This document shows positions 1-5,506 of a stretch of DNA of 10,059 nt, piece by piece. The stretch comes from Candidatus Coatesbacteria bacterium RBG_13_66_14. Its GTDB lineage: Bacteria > RBG-13-66-14. The stretch's first letter is position 1. Each line of letters begins with the position of its first letter. The translations under genes and the position numbers were made by a program. The DNA is taken from contig MFAF01000118.1 of the NCBI GenBank assembly GCA_001774505.1, positions 18,790 through 28,848 of the forward strand, in the 5' to 3' direction. The notes beneath the pieces were generated by a model, which saw only the letters and a program-made list of their open reading frames with translations, had not been told where the DNA came from and ran no database searches.

Positions 1-35
1 AGAGGGAGAGGGGACCGCTGCCCCCCCCTTCCCGG

Positions 36-58
36 CCTTCCCCCCACAGGGGGGAAGG
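36..58. repeat. GC-rich hairpin repeat, copy 1
   Basis: This is a perfect 10-bp stem, CCTTCCCCCC (36-45) and GGGGGGAAGG (49-58), closed by the three-base loop ACA. It is preceded by CCCGG. A second copy with the same geometry lies at 7279-7301, also preceded by CCCGG, and the two stems differ only at paired positions. It lies in the gene-free stretch at the left edge of the window. A weaker purine/pyrimidine hairpin of the same look is at about 93-110. No function can be assigned. Confidence 0.6.
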
Positions 59-114
59 GGTGGCTGCACCTCCCGCCCCAACCCATACGCCCGCTTCCCC
101 CAAAGGGAGGATGG

Positions 115-142
115 AAAAGGGGGAACCCTTGCAGGTTCCCCC
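115..142 (-). terminator. second tandem terminator-like hairpin
   Basis: Read on the minus strand this is a perfect 9-bp stem, GGGGGAACC and GGTTCCCCC, with a 6-base loop and four U residues after it (plus-strand A at 115-118). It is a near copy of the hairpin at 185-213, in the same orientation and about 70 bases further downstream of the leftward secreted-protein gene. It probably acts as a back-up terminator. It could also simply be a dispersed palindromic repeat, since related palindromes occur elsewhere in the window. Confidence 0.55.
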
Positions 143-184
143 AGGAGAGAGGCGTGGGTCAGCCGGGACGACACACTCACCGAT

Positions 185-213
185 AAAAAGGGGGAACCTT
201 TGCAGGTCCCCCC
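185..213 (-). terminator. intrinsic terminator of the leftward Ig-domain gene
   Basis: On the minus strand, 22 bases after the stop of the gene ending at 236, there is a stem GGGGGGACC / GGTTCCCCC with one G-U wobble and a 6-base loop. It is followed at once by five U residues (plus-strand A at 185-189). A strong GC stem followed by a U run is the classical Rho-independent form. The same hairpin type is repeated at 115-142. Confidence 0.75.
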
Positions 214-235
214 AGCTTCGTTGACCGTCAGGTTG

Positions 236-1285
236 TTAGAAGTCGGCCTTGATGGCGCCCCAGGTGGTCGTCTCAACGCCACTCCAGGTGTCGAAGGTCC
301 AGACGAAGTCGTCTACCATCTCGTTTCCCTTGGAGTCGGCCAAGCCGGCGGCCACGGTGTTGGTGATGGTGTCGCCCTCGTAGAAGTCATCGGTGGGATC
401 GAAGGTGCAGACGACGTCCATGGGATCGGCGTCGTCAATGTCCAGGTCGCCGTCAATGACACGGTTCGGCGAGCCGAGGCCGACGACGCGGCCGGTGCTC
501 AGGCTGGTGTCCGTCGCGGTGTAGTCAATGGTGTCGGTGTCAACGGGGTGCTCGGCGTCCACGCAGTGGAAGACGATGTTCGAGTCGAGCGGCACCTGAA
601 CCTCGCCGTCGTCCGGGTCCATGTCCGTCACGTACGGAGGATCGTATTCGGGCTCACCCGCGGTGCCCTCGATGATCTGGAACATGTCGGACGACTCGCC
701 CCACATCTCCATAGAGGTGTACCAGGGGCCGGAGCCGCCGCCGCCGTAGTCGAAGCACGCCAGGTAGTCGTACGCGTTGGTGAAGACCATCATGTACCAG
801 AAGCCGCTGGCGAAGTAGGACCCCGAGAAGTAGTGCCCGGAGACGATGTCGTAGTCCATCGCGGCTTCCGCCTTGTATACCAGGTAGCCGAAGGCGTACT
901 GGCCGGTGGAGGTGAGCGTGCAGACGGGGCCGGAGGCTTCGGTCAGCTCGGTGCCGGGCTTCTGGCCCGAGAGCCCCCAGAACCGATGCCGGTAGCCCGA
1001 CATGGCCTGGTAGTTGATCACCCAGTAGGTGATCTTCTCGATGTTCGAATCCTCGTCGAGGACGAAGTCGTCCACGGTGATCCAGCCGTAGCTGGGCGAC
1101 GTGGCGTAGCCGTTGATGAAGGACGAGTCGAACGCCTTGGTCTGGTAGAGCACATCCAGGAAGCCGTTGGGCCCCGGCGTCACGAACGTGGCGCCGCTGG
1201 GAACGACTCCACCCAGGTCGGTGCTGGGCGCGGCGAAGACCGCGCACACGCTTAGTACCAAGACAAGTGTAAGAGACCTCATCAT
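236..1285 (-). CDS. secreted beta-rich protein with bacterial Ig-like domain
   Basis: The product is a 349-residue exported protein of unknown function. A signal peptide covers residues 1-18 or so (a basic start, then a hydrophobic run ending in VFA-A). A beta-rich, Tyr/Trp/Gly-rich region follows at about 45-210, with a VDDFVLDE element at 71-78 and a Trp 14 residues after its Phe. From about 216 to 333 there is a Big_5/SbsA-type Ig-like domain, recognisable from its opening PPYVTDMDPDDGEVQVPLDS. The last residues are TTWGAIKADF. The gene to its right (1438-2121) shares the core element and the same ending, so the two are paralogues. Two ATG codons (1285 and 1282) are usable; AGGAGGA at 1291-1297 is 5 and 8 bases away. 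A strong promoter (1349-1377) lies upstream and a terminator downstream, so it can be transcribed alone. It probably acts on the cell surface or in the periplasm, perhaps in binding. No enzyme motif was seen. Confidence 0.85.
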   Translation of the reverse strand: MMRSLTLVLVLSVCAVFAAPSTDLGGVVPSGATFVTPGPNGFLDVLYQTKAFDSSFINGYATSPSYGWITVDDFVLDEDSNIEKITYWVINYQAMSGYRHRFWGLSGQKPGTELTEASGPVCTLTSTGQYAFGYLVYKAEAAMDYDIVSGHYFSGSYFASGFWYMMVFTNAYDYLACFDYGGGGSGPWYTSMEMWGESSDMFQIIEGTAGEPEYDPPYVTDMDPDDGEVQVPLDSNIVFHCVDAEHPVDTDTIDYTATDTSLSTGRVVGLGSPNRVIDGDLDIDDADPMDVVCTFDPTDDFYEGDTITNTVAAGLADSKGNEMVDDFVWTFDTWSGVETTTWGAIKADF

Positions 1286-1348
1286 TCCTATCCTCCTTTT
1301 TAGGACGTTAGGGGGCAGGTTACGAACTCTTTTGAAACGGGCATACGT

Positions 1349-1397
1349 ATTCTACAACCTCGGCGAGCCGGAGTCAAATGGAATGTGGTTTTTTTTT
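1349..1397 (-). promoter_or_regulatory. sigma-70-type promoter with A-tract (UP-like) for the Ig-domain gene
   Basis: On the minus strand, TTGACT (1372-1377) is followed after exactly 17 bases by TAGAAT (1349-1354), giving a predicted start of transcription near 1342 and a 5' leader of about 57 bases. Nine consecutive A residues (1389-1397) fall at roughly -47 to -55, where an UP element would contact the RNA polymerase alpha subunit. This is one of the few AT-rich runs in a GC-rich window, and it suggests the secreted protein is strongly expressed independently of the gene upstream. Confidence 0.65.
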
Positions 1398-1437
1398 AGG
1401 GGGGACCCTTCCCGCGCCCGGCTTGCGGAAACGGGCC

Positions 1438-2121
1438 CTAGAAAGACGCCTTGATCTCCCCCCAGCTCGTCTCCTTCACCTCGGGGTTGAAATAGCCGTG
1501 CAGCTCCATGAAGGCGTCGCAGTCGTAACCGAAGGCGTCGTGGGTGTCCTCCCAGCTCGCGCCGTCGTTCGCCGAGTAGACCGCCATGCTGAACCTGTCG
1601 TACGCCTCGCAGACCCAGTAGCACGTGTAGGGGTACTGGGCCTGAACCGCGAACCAGTAGCGGGTTCCGGCGTCGAGGGTGAACTCGTCGCCCGGGTCAA
1701 AAGGCATGTCTATCTTCCAGATGTGGGCTCCGCCGAAGGCGTAGCCGGTGTCGGTGAAGGTGATGTCGTCGGCCACGATGAAGACGCCGTCCAGGGGGTT
1801 ACCCGTGGGCATGCCGTCCGAGTCGGCGAAGAGCCAGACCATGTAATCGCTCACGTACTGGTGGTCGTTGAAGATGCCCCAGATGACCACCCGGCCCAGG
1901 ACGGCCGGCTCGTCCAGCTCGAAGTCGTCGGCGAGGATCCGGTGGGAGCTGGAGTTGTACGGCAGCCCGACGACGGCGTCCTCGAAGACGAAGGTCTGCC
2001 CGTAGAGGAGCTCCGCGGGCTCCGGGTCGGGTGGGGACGCGCCGGGTTCCGTCGGGGTCGAGGCTCCCGCGGCCACACCGGCGACCAGGATGAGCACCGG
2101 AAAAACGAACCGTTTCATCAT
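1438..2121 (-). CDS. secreted beta-rich protein, paralogue of the next gene
   Basis: The product is a 227-residue exported protein of unknown function. It has a signal peptide (about residues 1-19, ending AGVAAGA), then a short Pro/Glu-rich linker (about 22-37) and one beta-rich domain (about 38-212). This domain contains LADDFELDE at 63-71, with a Trp 14 residues after the Phe, the same spacing as in its neighbour at 236-1285. It lacks the Ig-like domain of that neighbour but ends in the same way: ETSWGEIKASF. Aromatic-rich strands such as TRYWFAVQAQYPYTCYW look like a carbohydrate-binding or lectin-like sandwich, but this is only an impression. The first of two adjacent ATG codons (2121, 2118) was chosen; a GAGGGGG ribosome site lies just upstream. 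It lies 82 bases after the dGTPase-like gene, with its own possible promoter, and 152 bases before its paralogue. Confidence 0.85.
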   Translation of the reverse strand: MMKRFVFPVLILVAGVAAGASTPTEPGASPPDPEPAELLYGQTFVFEDAVVGLPYNSSSHRILADDFELDEPAVLGRVVIWGIFNDHQYVSDYMVWLFADSDGMPTGNPLDGVFIVADDITFTDTGYAFGGAHIWKIDMPFDPGDEFTLDAGTRYWFAVQAQYPYTCYWVCEAYDRFSMAVYSANDGASWEDTHDAFGYDCDAFMELHGYFNPEVKETSWGEIKASF

Positions 2122-2176
2122 TCCCCCTCGTTTTAAAAGCGCGAATTGTCGCCGGGCGCGTCCCGACTTTGTATTC

Positions 2177-2185
2177 AGTCTAGCA
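2177..2185 (-). promoter_or_regulatory. possible extended -10 promoter of the secreted protein gene
   Basis: On the minus strand, TGCTAGACT contains the extended -10 TG dinucleotide and a TAGACT hexamer (2177-2182). The predicted start is near 2170, giving a leader of about 49 bases. No good -35 hexamer is seen, as is common for extended -10 promoters. The same TGCTA start is seen at 4195 and 5491 on the plus strand. Confidence 0.35.
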
Positions 2186-2202
2186 GTAAACGGGCGGTTC
2201 GA

Positions 2203-3318
2203 CTACGCGCCCTGCCCCTCGAAGAGATGGCGCGCCTCGGGGTCGGTGAGCTCGACGACGCGGTCCAGGAGCAGCCGGTGGCGCGTCGGCCCGTCGGCAC
2301 CGGCGAGGCTCTCCGCCAGCTCCTCCGTCGGCGGCCGCTCCAGCCAGCGGGCGAAGAGCCCCTCCAGCACCTCCCGGGCCTCTTCGCAGACCCCGGCGAC
2401 GGCGGGGTGCGAGTAGAACCGCTCCCGGGAGAAGGCCTTGAACTCCGCGATGAGCCCGCCCAGCTCCTCGGGATAGCCGATGACGGGATACTCGACCCCC
2501 GCGCGCTCGGCCCCGTCGAGCTGCCCCGCGGCGTGCCGGGTGAGGGTTTTTATTATCACCCCCAGCGTCTCGCGCTTGGGCGAACGCAGGAAGAGCTCCA
2601 GCCGGTCGGGAATCGCGCCCCGTCGGGCGTCGAAGAGCCCCGCCTGGCGCATGTCCTCGGTGTCGTGGGCCAGGTAGGCGATTTCGTCGGCCAGGTCCAC
2701 CACCTGGGCCTCCAGCGTCCGCGGCCGGGTGAACGGCTCCCCCTTGGGCGCGTAGCCCAGCTCTGTAAACTCGGGAGGCAGCGTGCGGCCGCCGGGGTAG
2801 TCGGCCGGATCGTAGCGCGTGTGGCACAGGATGCCCTGGCGGGTGGGCCGCGTCAGGTCGAGGGCCTCCAACTCGTCCGCCACGCGCAGGGAGTGCTCGT
2901 TGTGCTCGAATCCGCCGGCCCCGGCGCGGCGCATGATCCCCCGCAGGGCGTCCTCCCCGGCGTGGCCGAAGGGGGAATGGCCCAGATCGTGCCCCAGGGA
3001 AACCGCCTCGGTGAGGTCCTCGTTGAGCCGCAAGCTGCGCGCCAGGCTCCGGGCGACCTGCATCACCTCCAGGGTGTGGGTCAGGCGGGTGGTGATGCGG
3101 GCGTGGGGCGGGCCAGGGATGACCTGCGTCTTGTGCATCAACAGGCGGAAGTGGCGCGAGTGGAGGATGCGGTCGCGGTCCCGGGCGAACTCGGTGCGCA
3201 GGGGGTCGGGCGCGTAGGCGAGGTCCCGGCGCCGGGCGTCGCGCGACCGGGCGGCGTAGCGCGAGAGCTCCCGCTCCTCCAGCTTCTCCCAGTCCTCTTT
3301 GCCGCACGGCAGGGTCAT
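2203..3318 (-). CDS. dgt: dGTP triphosphohydrolase-like HD-domain protein
   Basis: The product is a 371-residue deoxynucleoside triphosphate triphosphohydrolase of the HD superfamily. Such enzymes cleave dNTPs to the nucleoside plus triphosphate and tune the dNTP pool in the cytoplasm. Family signatures are clear: RTEFARDRDRILHSRHFR (41-58), KTQV (63-66), RLTHTLEV with metal-ligand His81, GHDLGHSPFGHAGE with His110-Asp111 (109-122), FEHNEHSLR (137-145), and a downstream DLADEIAYLAHDTED holding the last expected ligand Asp. The length suits the shorter bacterial dGTPase-like group. The extreme C-terminus is less typical: where many members have a D-Y-I-A-G-M-T-D type motif, this one has DRVVELTD. 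The start (ATG 3318) has no clear ribosome site, but it gives the usual spacing before RTEF. The gene is 39 bases after the prepilin peptidase gene and may be cotranscribed with it. Some relatives act in phage defence, but nothing here points to that rather than housekeeping. Confidence 0.93.
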   Translation of the reverse strand: MTLPCGKEDWEKLEERELSRYAARSRDARRRDLAYAPDPLRTEFARDRDRILHSRHFRLLMHKTQVIPGPPHARITTRLTHTLEVMQVARSLARSLRLNEDLTEAVSLGHDLGHSPFGHAGEDALRGIMRRAGAGGFEHNEHSLRVADELEALDLTRPTRQGILCHTRYDPADYPGGRTLPPEFTELGYAPKGEPFTRPRTLEAQVVDLADEIAYLAHDTEDMRQAGLFDARRGAIPDRLELFLRSPKRETLGVIIKTLTRHAAGQLDGAERAGVEYPVIGYPEELGGLIAEFKAFSRERFYSHPAVAGVCEEAREVLEGLFARWLERPPTEELAESLAGADGPTRHRLLLDRVVELTDPEARHLFEGQGA

Positions 3319-3357
3319 GGGTCGTTCAGGTTAGGGGCCGACCTTCGGGACGGCCCG

Positions 3358-4116
3358 TCACAGAAAAAGATACCACGCCAGGATGGCGTCGCCGGCCAGG
3401 TAGGCCGCCATCACGCCCGCCGCCAGGAACGGCCCGAAGGGCAGCGTCTCCTTCTTCGTGACCAGTTTATAGACGGCGCCGTAGAGCGCCCCCGCGACCA
3501 CGGCGATGAACGCCGCCACCAGCACCAGCTTCCAGCCCAGAAAGGCCCCGGACGCGGCCAGCAGCTTCAGGTCCCCGCCGCCCATGGCCTCCCGCTTGAA
3601 CACCAGCCGCCCCAGGAGGGCGAAAATCAAAAGCAGCCCCCCGCCCACCAGCGCCCCGAGGAGGCTCTCCAAAGGCTCGAGGCCGAAGGGGTAGAAGCTC
3701 GCCGCCAGCCCGAATATCCCCAGCCCCAGGCACAGCTTGTTCGGGATGACCCCCTCGGTGAGGTCGGTCGCCGCCGCCACCAGAAGGCCCGTGAACAGGA
3801 TGCACCCCACCACGCCGGGGAAGGTGAACCCCTCCACGGCGAAGACCCCCAGCCAGCCCAGGGCGTTGACCAGCTCGATGATGGGGTAGCGCGGCGAAAT
3901 CCGCTTCCCGCAGTGGGCGCATTTACCCCCCAGGGTCAGATACGACAGCACCGGGATCTTCTCGTTGGCGGTCAGCGGCGCCTTGCAATCCGGGCAGAAG
4001 CTCCCCGGCCGCAGGATGGAGATGCGGCGCGGGATGCGGTAGATGAGCACGTTGGCGAAGCTGCCCACCACCAGGCCCAGGACCAGGGCCACGAAGGCGT
4101 AGACGAAGCTGGCCAA
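3358..4116 (-). CDS. pilD: prepilin peptidase / N-methyltransferase (A24 family)
   Basis: This is a 252-residue inner-membrane aspartic peptidase that removes the leader of type IV pilin-like proteins and N-methylates the new end, serving type IV pili and/or type II secretion. The order of features is typical: a first membrane segment with GSFANVLIYRIP (18-29), a cytoplasmic four-cysteine zinc site (Cys41, 44, 66, 69 in CPDC and CAHC), RYPIIELVNALGW (76-88), catalytic Asp118 in ATDLTEGVIPN, catalytic Asp182 in GGGDLKL (179-185), and about seven hydrophobic segments in all. The full-length form with the cysteine domain is the one associated with both peptidase and methylase activity. The start is a TTG at 4116, chosen because a GGAGGG ribosome site lies 8 or 9 bases upstream and because the nearby ATG at 4138 is out of frame. 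No pilin or assembly gene lies in the window. The symbol pilD is by family; gspO would be equivalent. Confidence 0.95.
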   Translation of the reverse strand: MASFVYAFVALVLGLVVGSFANVLIYRIPRRISILRPGSFCPDCKAPLTANEKIPVLSYLTLGGKCAHCGKRISPRYPIIELVNALGWLGVFAVEGFTFPGVVGCILFTGLLVAAATDLTEGVIPNKLCLGLGIFGLAASFYPFGLEPLESLLGALVGGGLLLIFALLGRLVFKREAMGGGDLKLLAASGAFLGWKLVLVAAFIAVVAGALYGAVYKLVTKKETLPFGPFLAAGVMAAYLAGDAILAWYLFL

Positions 4117-4174
4117 GGGGGGCGTCCCTCCGGCTCATGAATCCGGGGTTAGTTTACCACACACCGCGTCCCGG

Positions 4175-4203
4175 TTGACGCGCCGGGCCGTCGGTGCTAG
4201 GCT
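4175..4203 (+). promoter_or_regulatory. promoter of the EnvC-like gene
   Basis: TTGACG (4175-4180) is separated by 17 bases from TAGGCT (4198-4203), which is preceded by an extended -10 TG (4195-4196). The predicted start of transcription is near 4210, which leaves only about 12 bases of leader beginning at the ribosome site GGAGG (4210-4214), 7 bases before the ATG. It lies in the 105-base divergent gap between the leftward and rightward gene sets. Confidence 0.5.
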
Positions 4204-4221
4204 TGGGGCGGAGGAATACCG

Positions 4222-5430
4222 ATGTCGAAGGTCGGACGCCTTCTGCCCGTGATTTCCCTGGCGCTCGTCGGCCTGACGGTCCTCGCCGGGACGGCCCTGT
4301 TCGCCCACCGGGCGCTGGCCGGGGTGGAAGACCTGCGGTCCGAGCTGGCGGCCATCGAGGACGACCTGCGGACCCAGCGCCAGGCGCGGGAGAAGGTCCG
4401 CCGGCAGGAGCTGGGCATCCTGGGCGAGCTCCAGCTCCTCCAGCAGCGCGCCGAAAAGGGGCGGGCCAACCAGCGACGCCTCCAGAAAGCCCAGGGCACC
4501 ACCGCCGAGGCCATCGCCGCCACCCAGATGGAGATAGACCGCCTCGAGCGCCAGGCCGACGAACGGCGCGACCTTTTGGGCCGGCGGCTCTCCCTTCTGT
4601 ACATCATCGGCCGCGACGGCGGCTCACGCTTCGTCTTCTCCGCCCAGGACTTCTCCGCCATGGCCCGGCGATTCCTCTTCCTCAAGGCCTTCGCCCAGCA
4701 GGACCGCACCATCTACGACGAAATCCTGGTCTCCGTGCGCGAGCAGGAGCTCAATAAAGCCGACCTCGAGGTGGCCATGGGGACCCTCGAGCGCCTCGAG
4801 GAGCTGGCCGCGGAGGAGCTGGCCCTCTACGAGAGCGACCTCGCCGAGAAACAGACCCTCCTGGAACAGGTGCAGCGGGAACGCTCGGCTTACGAGGCGG
4901 TCATCCAGGAAAAAGAGAAGGCGGCGACCCGCCTGCAGTCGAAGCTGGACCAGCTCGTGGCCGCCGACGCCAGCGAGCGCGCCGGGCGCGAGATGAGCCT
5001 GGCCGAGATACCCGACTCCGACGTCTACACCGCCGACATCCCCAAGCTGCGCATCTGGCCCACCGACGGAACCATCATCCGCTACTTCGGCCGCGTCGAG
5101 GACCCGCGCTACGGCACCACCACCAAGTCCGACGGCATAGACATCGCCGCCCCCGAGGGCCGCTACTTCGTCAGCGTCCTTCCCGGCGAGGTCATCTACG
5201 CCGACTGGTTCCAGGGTTACGGCAAGCTCCTGGTCGTCGCGCACGCCGACGGCGTACACACCCTCTACGCCCACGCCCAGGAACTTCTGGTCGGGGTGGG
5301 GGAGCGGGTGGAGGAGAACCAGCGGCTGGGCACCGTGGGCTCGACGGGCTCCATCACCGAGCCGGCGCTGCACTTCGAGATCCGCAAGGCCGGCCGGGCG
5401 GTGGACCCCCTGGCGTACCTGGCGGAGTAG
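4222..5430 (+). CDS. envC: EnvC-like amidase activator with degenerate LytM (M23) domain
   Basis: This is a 402-residue exported protein that should sit in the periplasm, probably to switch on cell-wall amidases at division. It has an N-terminal hydrophobic segment (about 7-28), long charged coiled coils (about 30-110 and 155-250), and a C-terminal LytM/M23 domain (about 275-402). E. coli EnvC, at 419 residues, has the same plan. The LytM domain retains the fold signature (GIDIAAPEG, a YADWFQGYG stretch, LYAH, VGSTGS, LHFEIRKAGRAVDPLAYL), but its active site is broken. The first zinc His of the HxxxD motif is Ser303 (Asp307 is kept), and the first His of the HxH motif is Ala382 (His384 is kept). 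His351 in LYAH remains. Loss of zinc and catalytic residues is the hallmark of EnvC-type regulators rather than endopeptidases. The start is supported by GGAGG 7 bases upstream. No ftsEX, the usual partner, lies in the window. The ctpA-like gene that often follows envC is found after an intervening methyltransferase gene. Confidence 0.88.
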   Translation: MSKVGRLLPVISLALVGLTVLAGTALFAHRALAGVEDLRSELAAIEDDLRTQRQAREKVRRQELGILGELQLLQQRAEKGRANQRRLQKAQGTTAEAIAATQMEIDRLERQADERRDLLGRRLSLLYIIGRDGGSRFVFSAQDFSAMARRFLFLKAFAQQDRTIYDEILVSVREQELNKADLEVAMGTLERLEELAAEELALYESDLAEKQTLLEQVQRERSAYEAVIQEKEKAATRLQSKLDQLVAADASERAGREMSLAEIPDSDVYTADIPKLRIWPTDGTIIRYFGRVEDPRYGTTTKSDGIDIAAPEGRYFVSVLPGEVIYADWFQGYGKLLVVAHADGVHTLYAHAQELLVGVGERVEENQRLGTVGSTGSITEPALHFEIRKAGRAVDPLAYLAE

Positions 5431-5453
5431 GGGCGACGCGGAATCGGGAATAG

Positions 5454-5483
5454 ACTCGTAGGGGCGGACCTTCAGGTCCGCCC
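5454..5483. repeat. palindromic repeat left of the methyltransferase gene
   Basis: The 14-base sequence ACTCGTAGGGGCGG (5454-5467) recurs exactly at 7245-7258, on the other side of the methyltransferase gene. In this copy it leads into a perfect palindrome, GGGCGGACCT and AGGTCCGCCC (5462-5471 and 5474-5483), with only TC between the arms. It lies 23 bases after the stop of the EnvC-like gene. It could weaken read-through from there, but it has no U run, so it is not called a terminator. Confidence 0.7.
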
Positions 5484-5499
5484 GCATCGGTGCTATAAT
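5471..5499 (+). promoter_or_regulatory. extended -10 promoter giving a leaderless methyltransferase mRNA
   Basis: TGCTATAAT (5491-5499) is an extended -10 with a perfect TATAAT hexamer (5494-5499). At 17 bases spacing the -35 position holds TTCAGG (5471-5476), a poor match that lies inside the palindromic repeat. The predicted start of transcription is 5506 or 5507, which is the A of the ATG at 5507 or the base before it. No ribosome binding site precedes this ATG. The message is therefore predicted to be leaderless. Confidence 0.6.
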
Positions 5500-5506
5500 C
5501 TCCAAC

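Noticed and set aside
200..1255. Plus-strand open frame opposite the Ig-domain gene
   Set aside because: The minus strand has a signal peptide, ribosome site, promoter, Ig-like domain and terminator. The plus-strand translation is Val/Gly/His/Arg-rich without motifs.
1389..1397. Run of nine T on the plus strand as a terminator
   Set aside because: No stable hairpin ends just before it, and no plus-strand gene lies upstream. It fits better as an A-tract upstream of the leftward promoter.
1398..1437. Intrinsic terminator directly after the leftward gene that ends at 1438
   Set aside because: Only short, bulged GC stems can be drawn on the minus strand, and no U run follows; the downstream run is A on that strand.
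2203..3318. Antiphage dNTP-depleting defence gene paired with the nearby methyltransferase
   Set aside because: It lies on the opposite strand more than 2 kb away, next to a prepilin peptidase gene, and has the composition of the host. Housekeeping is the simpler reading.
2146..4140. Long open frame on the plus strand (664 codons) opposite the dGTPase and prepilin peptidase genes
   Set aside because: It spans two real leftward genes and their gap, and its translation is low-complexity Gln/Gly/Arg/Pro-rich with no recognisable domain.
4222..5430. Active M23 endopeptidase
   Set aside because: A zinc-ligand His (Ser303 here) and the first His of the HxH motif (Ala382 here) are missing, which fits a non-catalytic activator better.
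5462..5483. Terminator for the EnvC-like gene
   Set aside because: The palindrome is perfect but is followed by GCATCGG rather than a U run, and it matches a dispersed repeat. It was kept as a repeat only.
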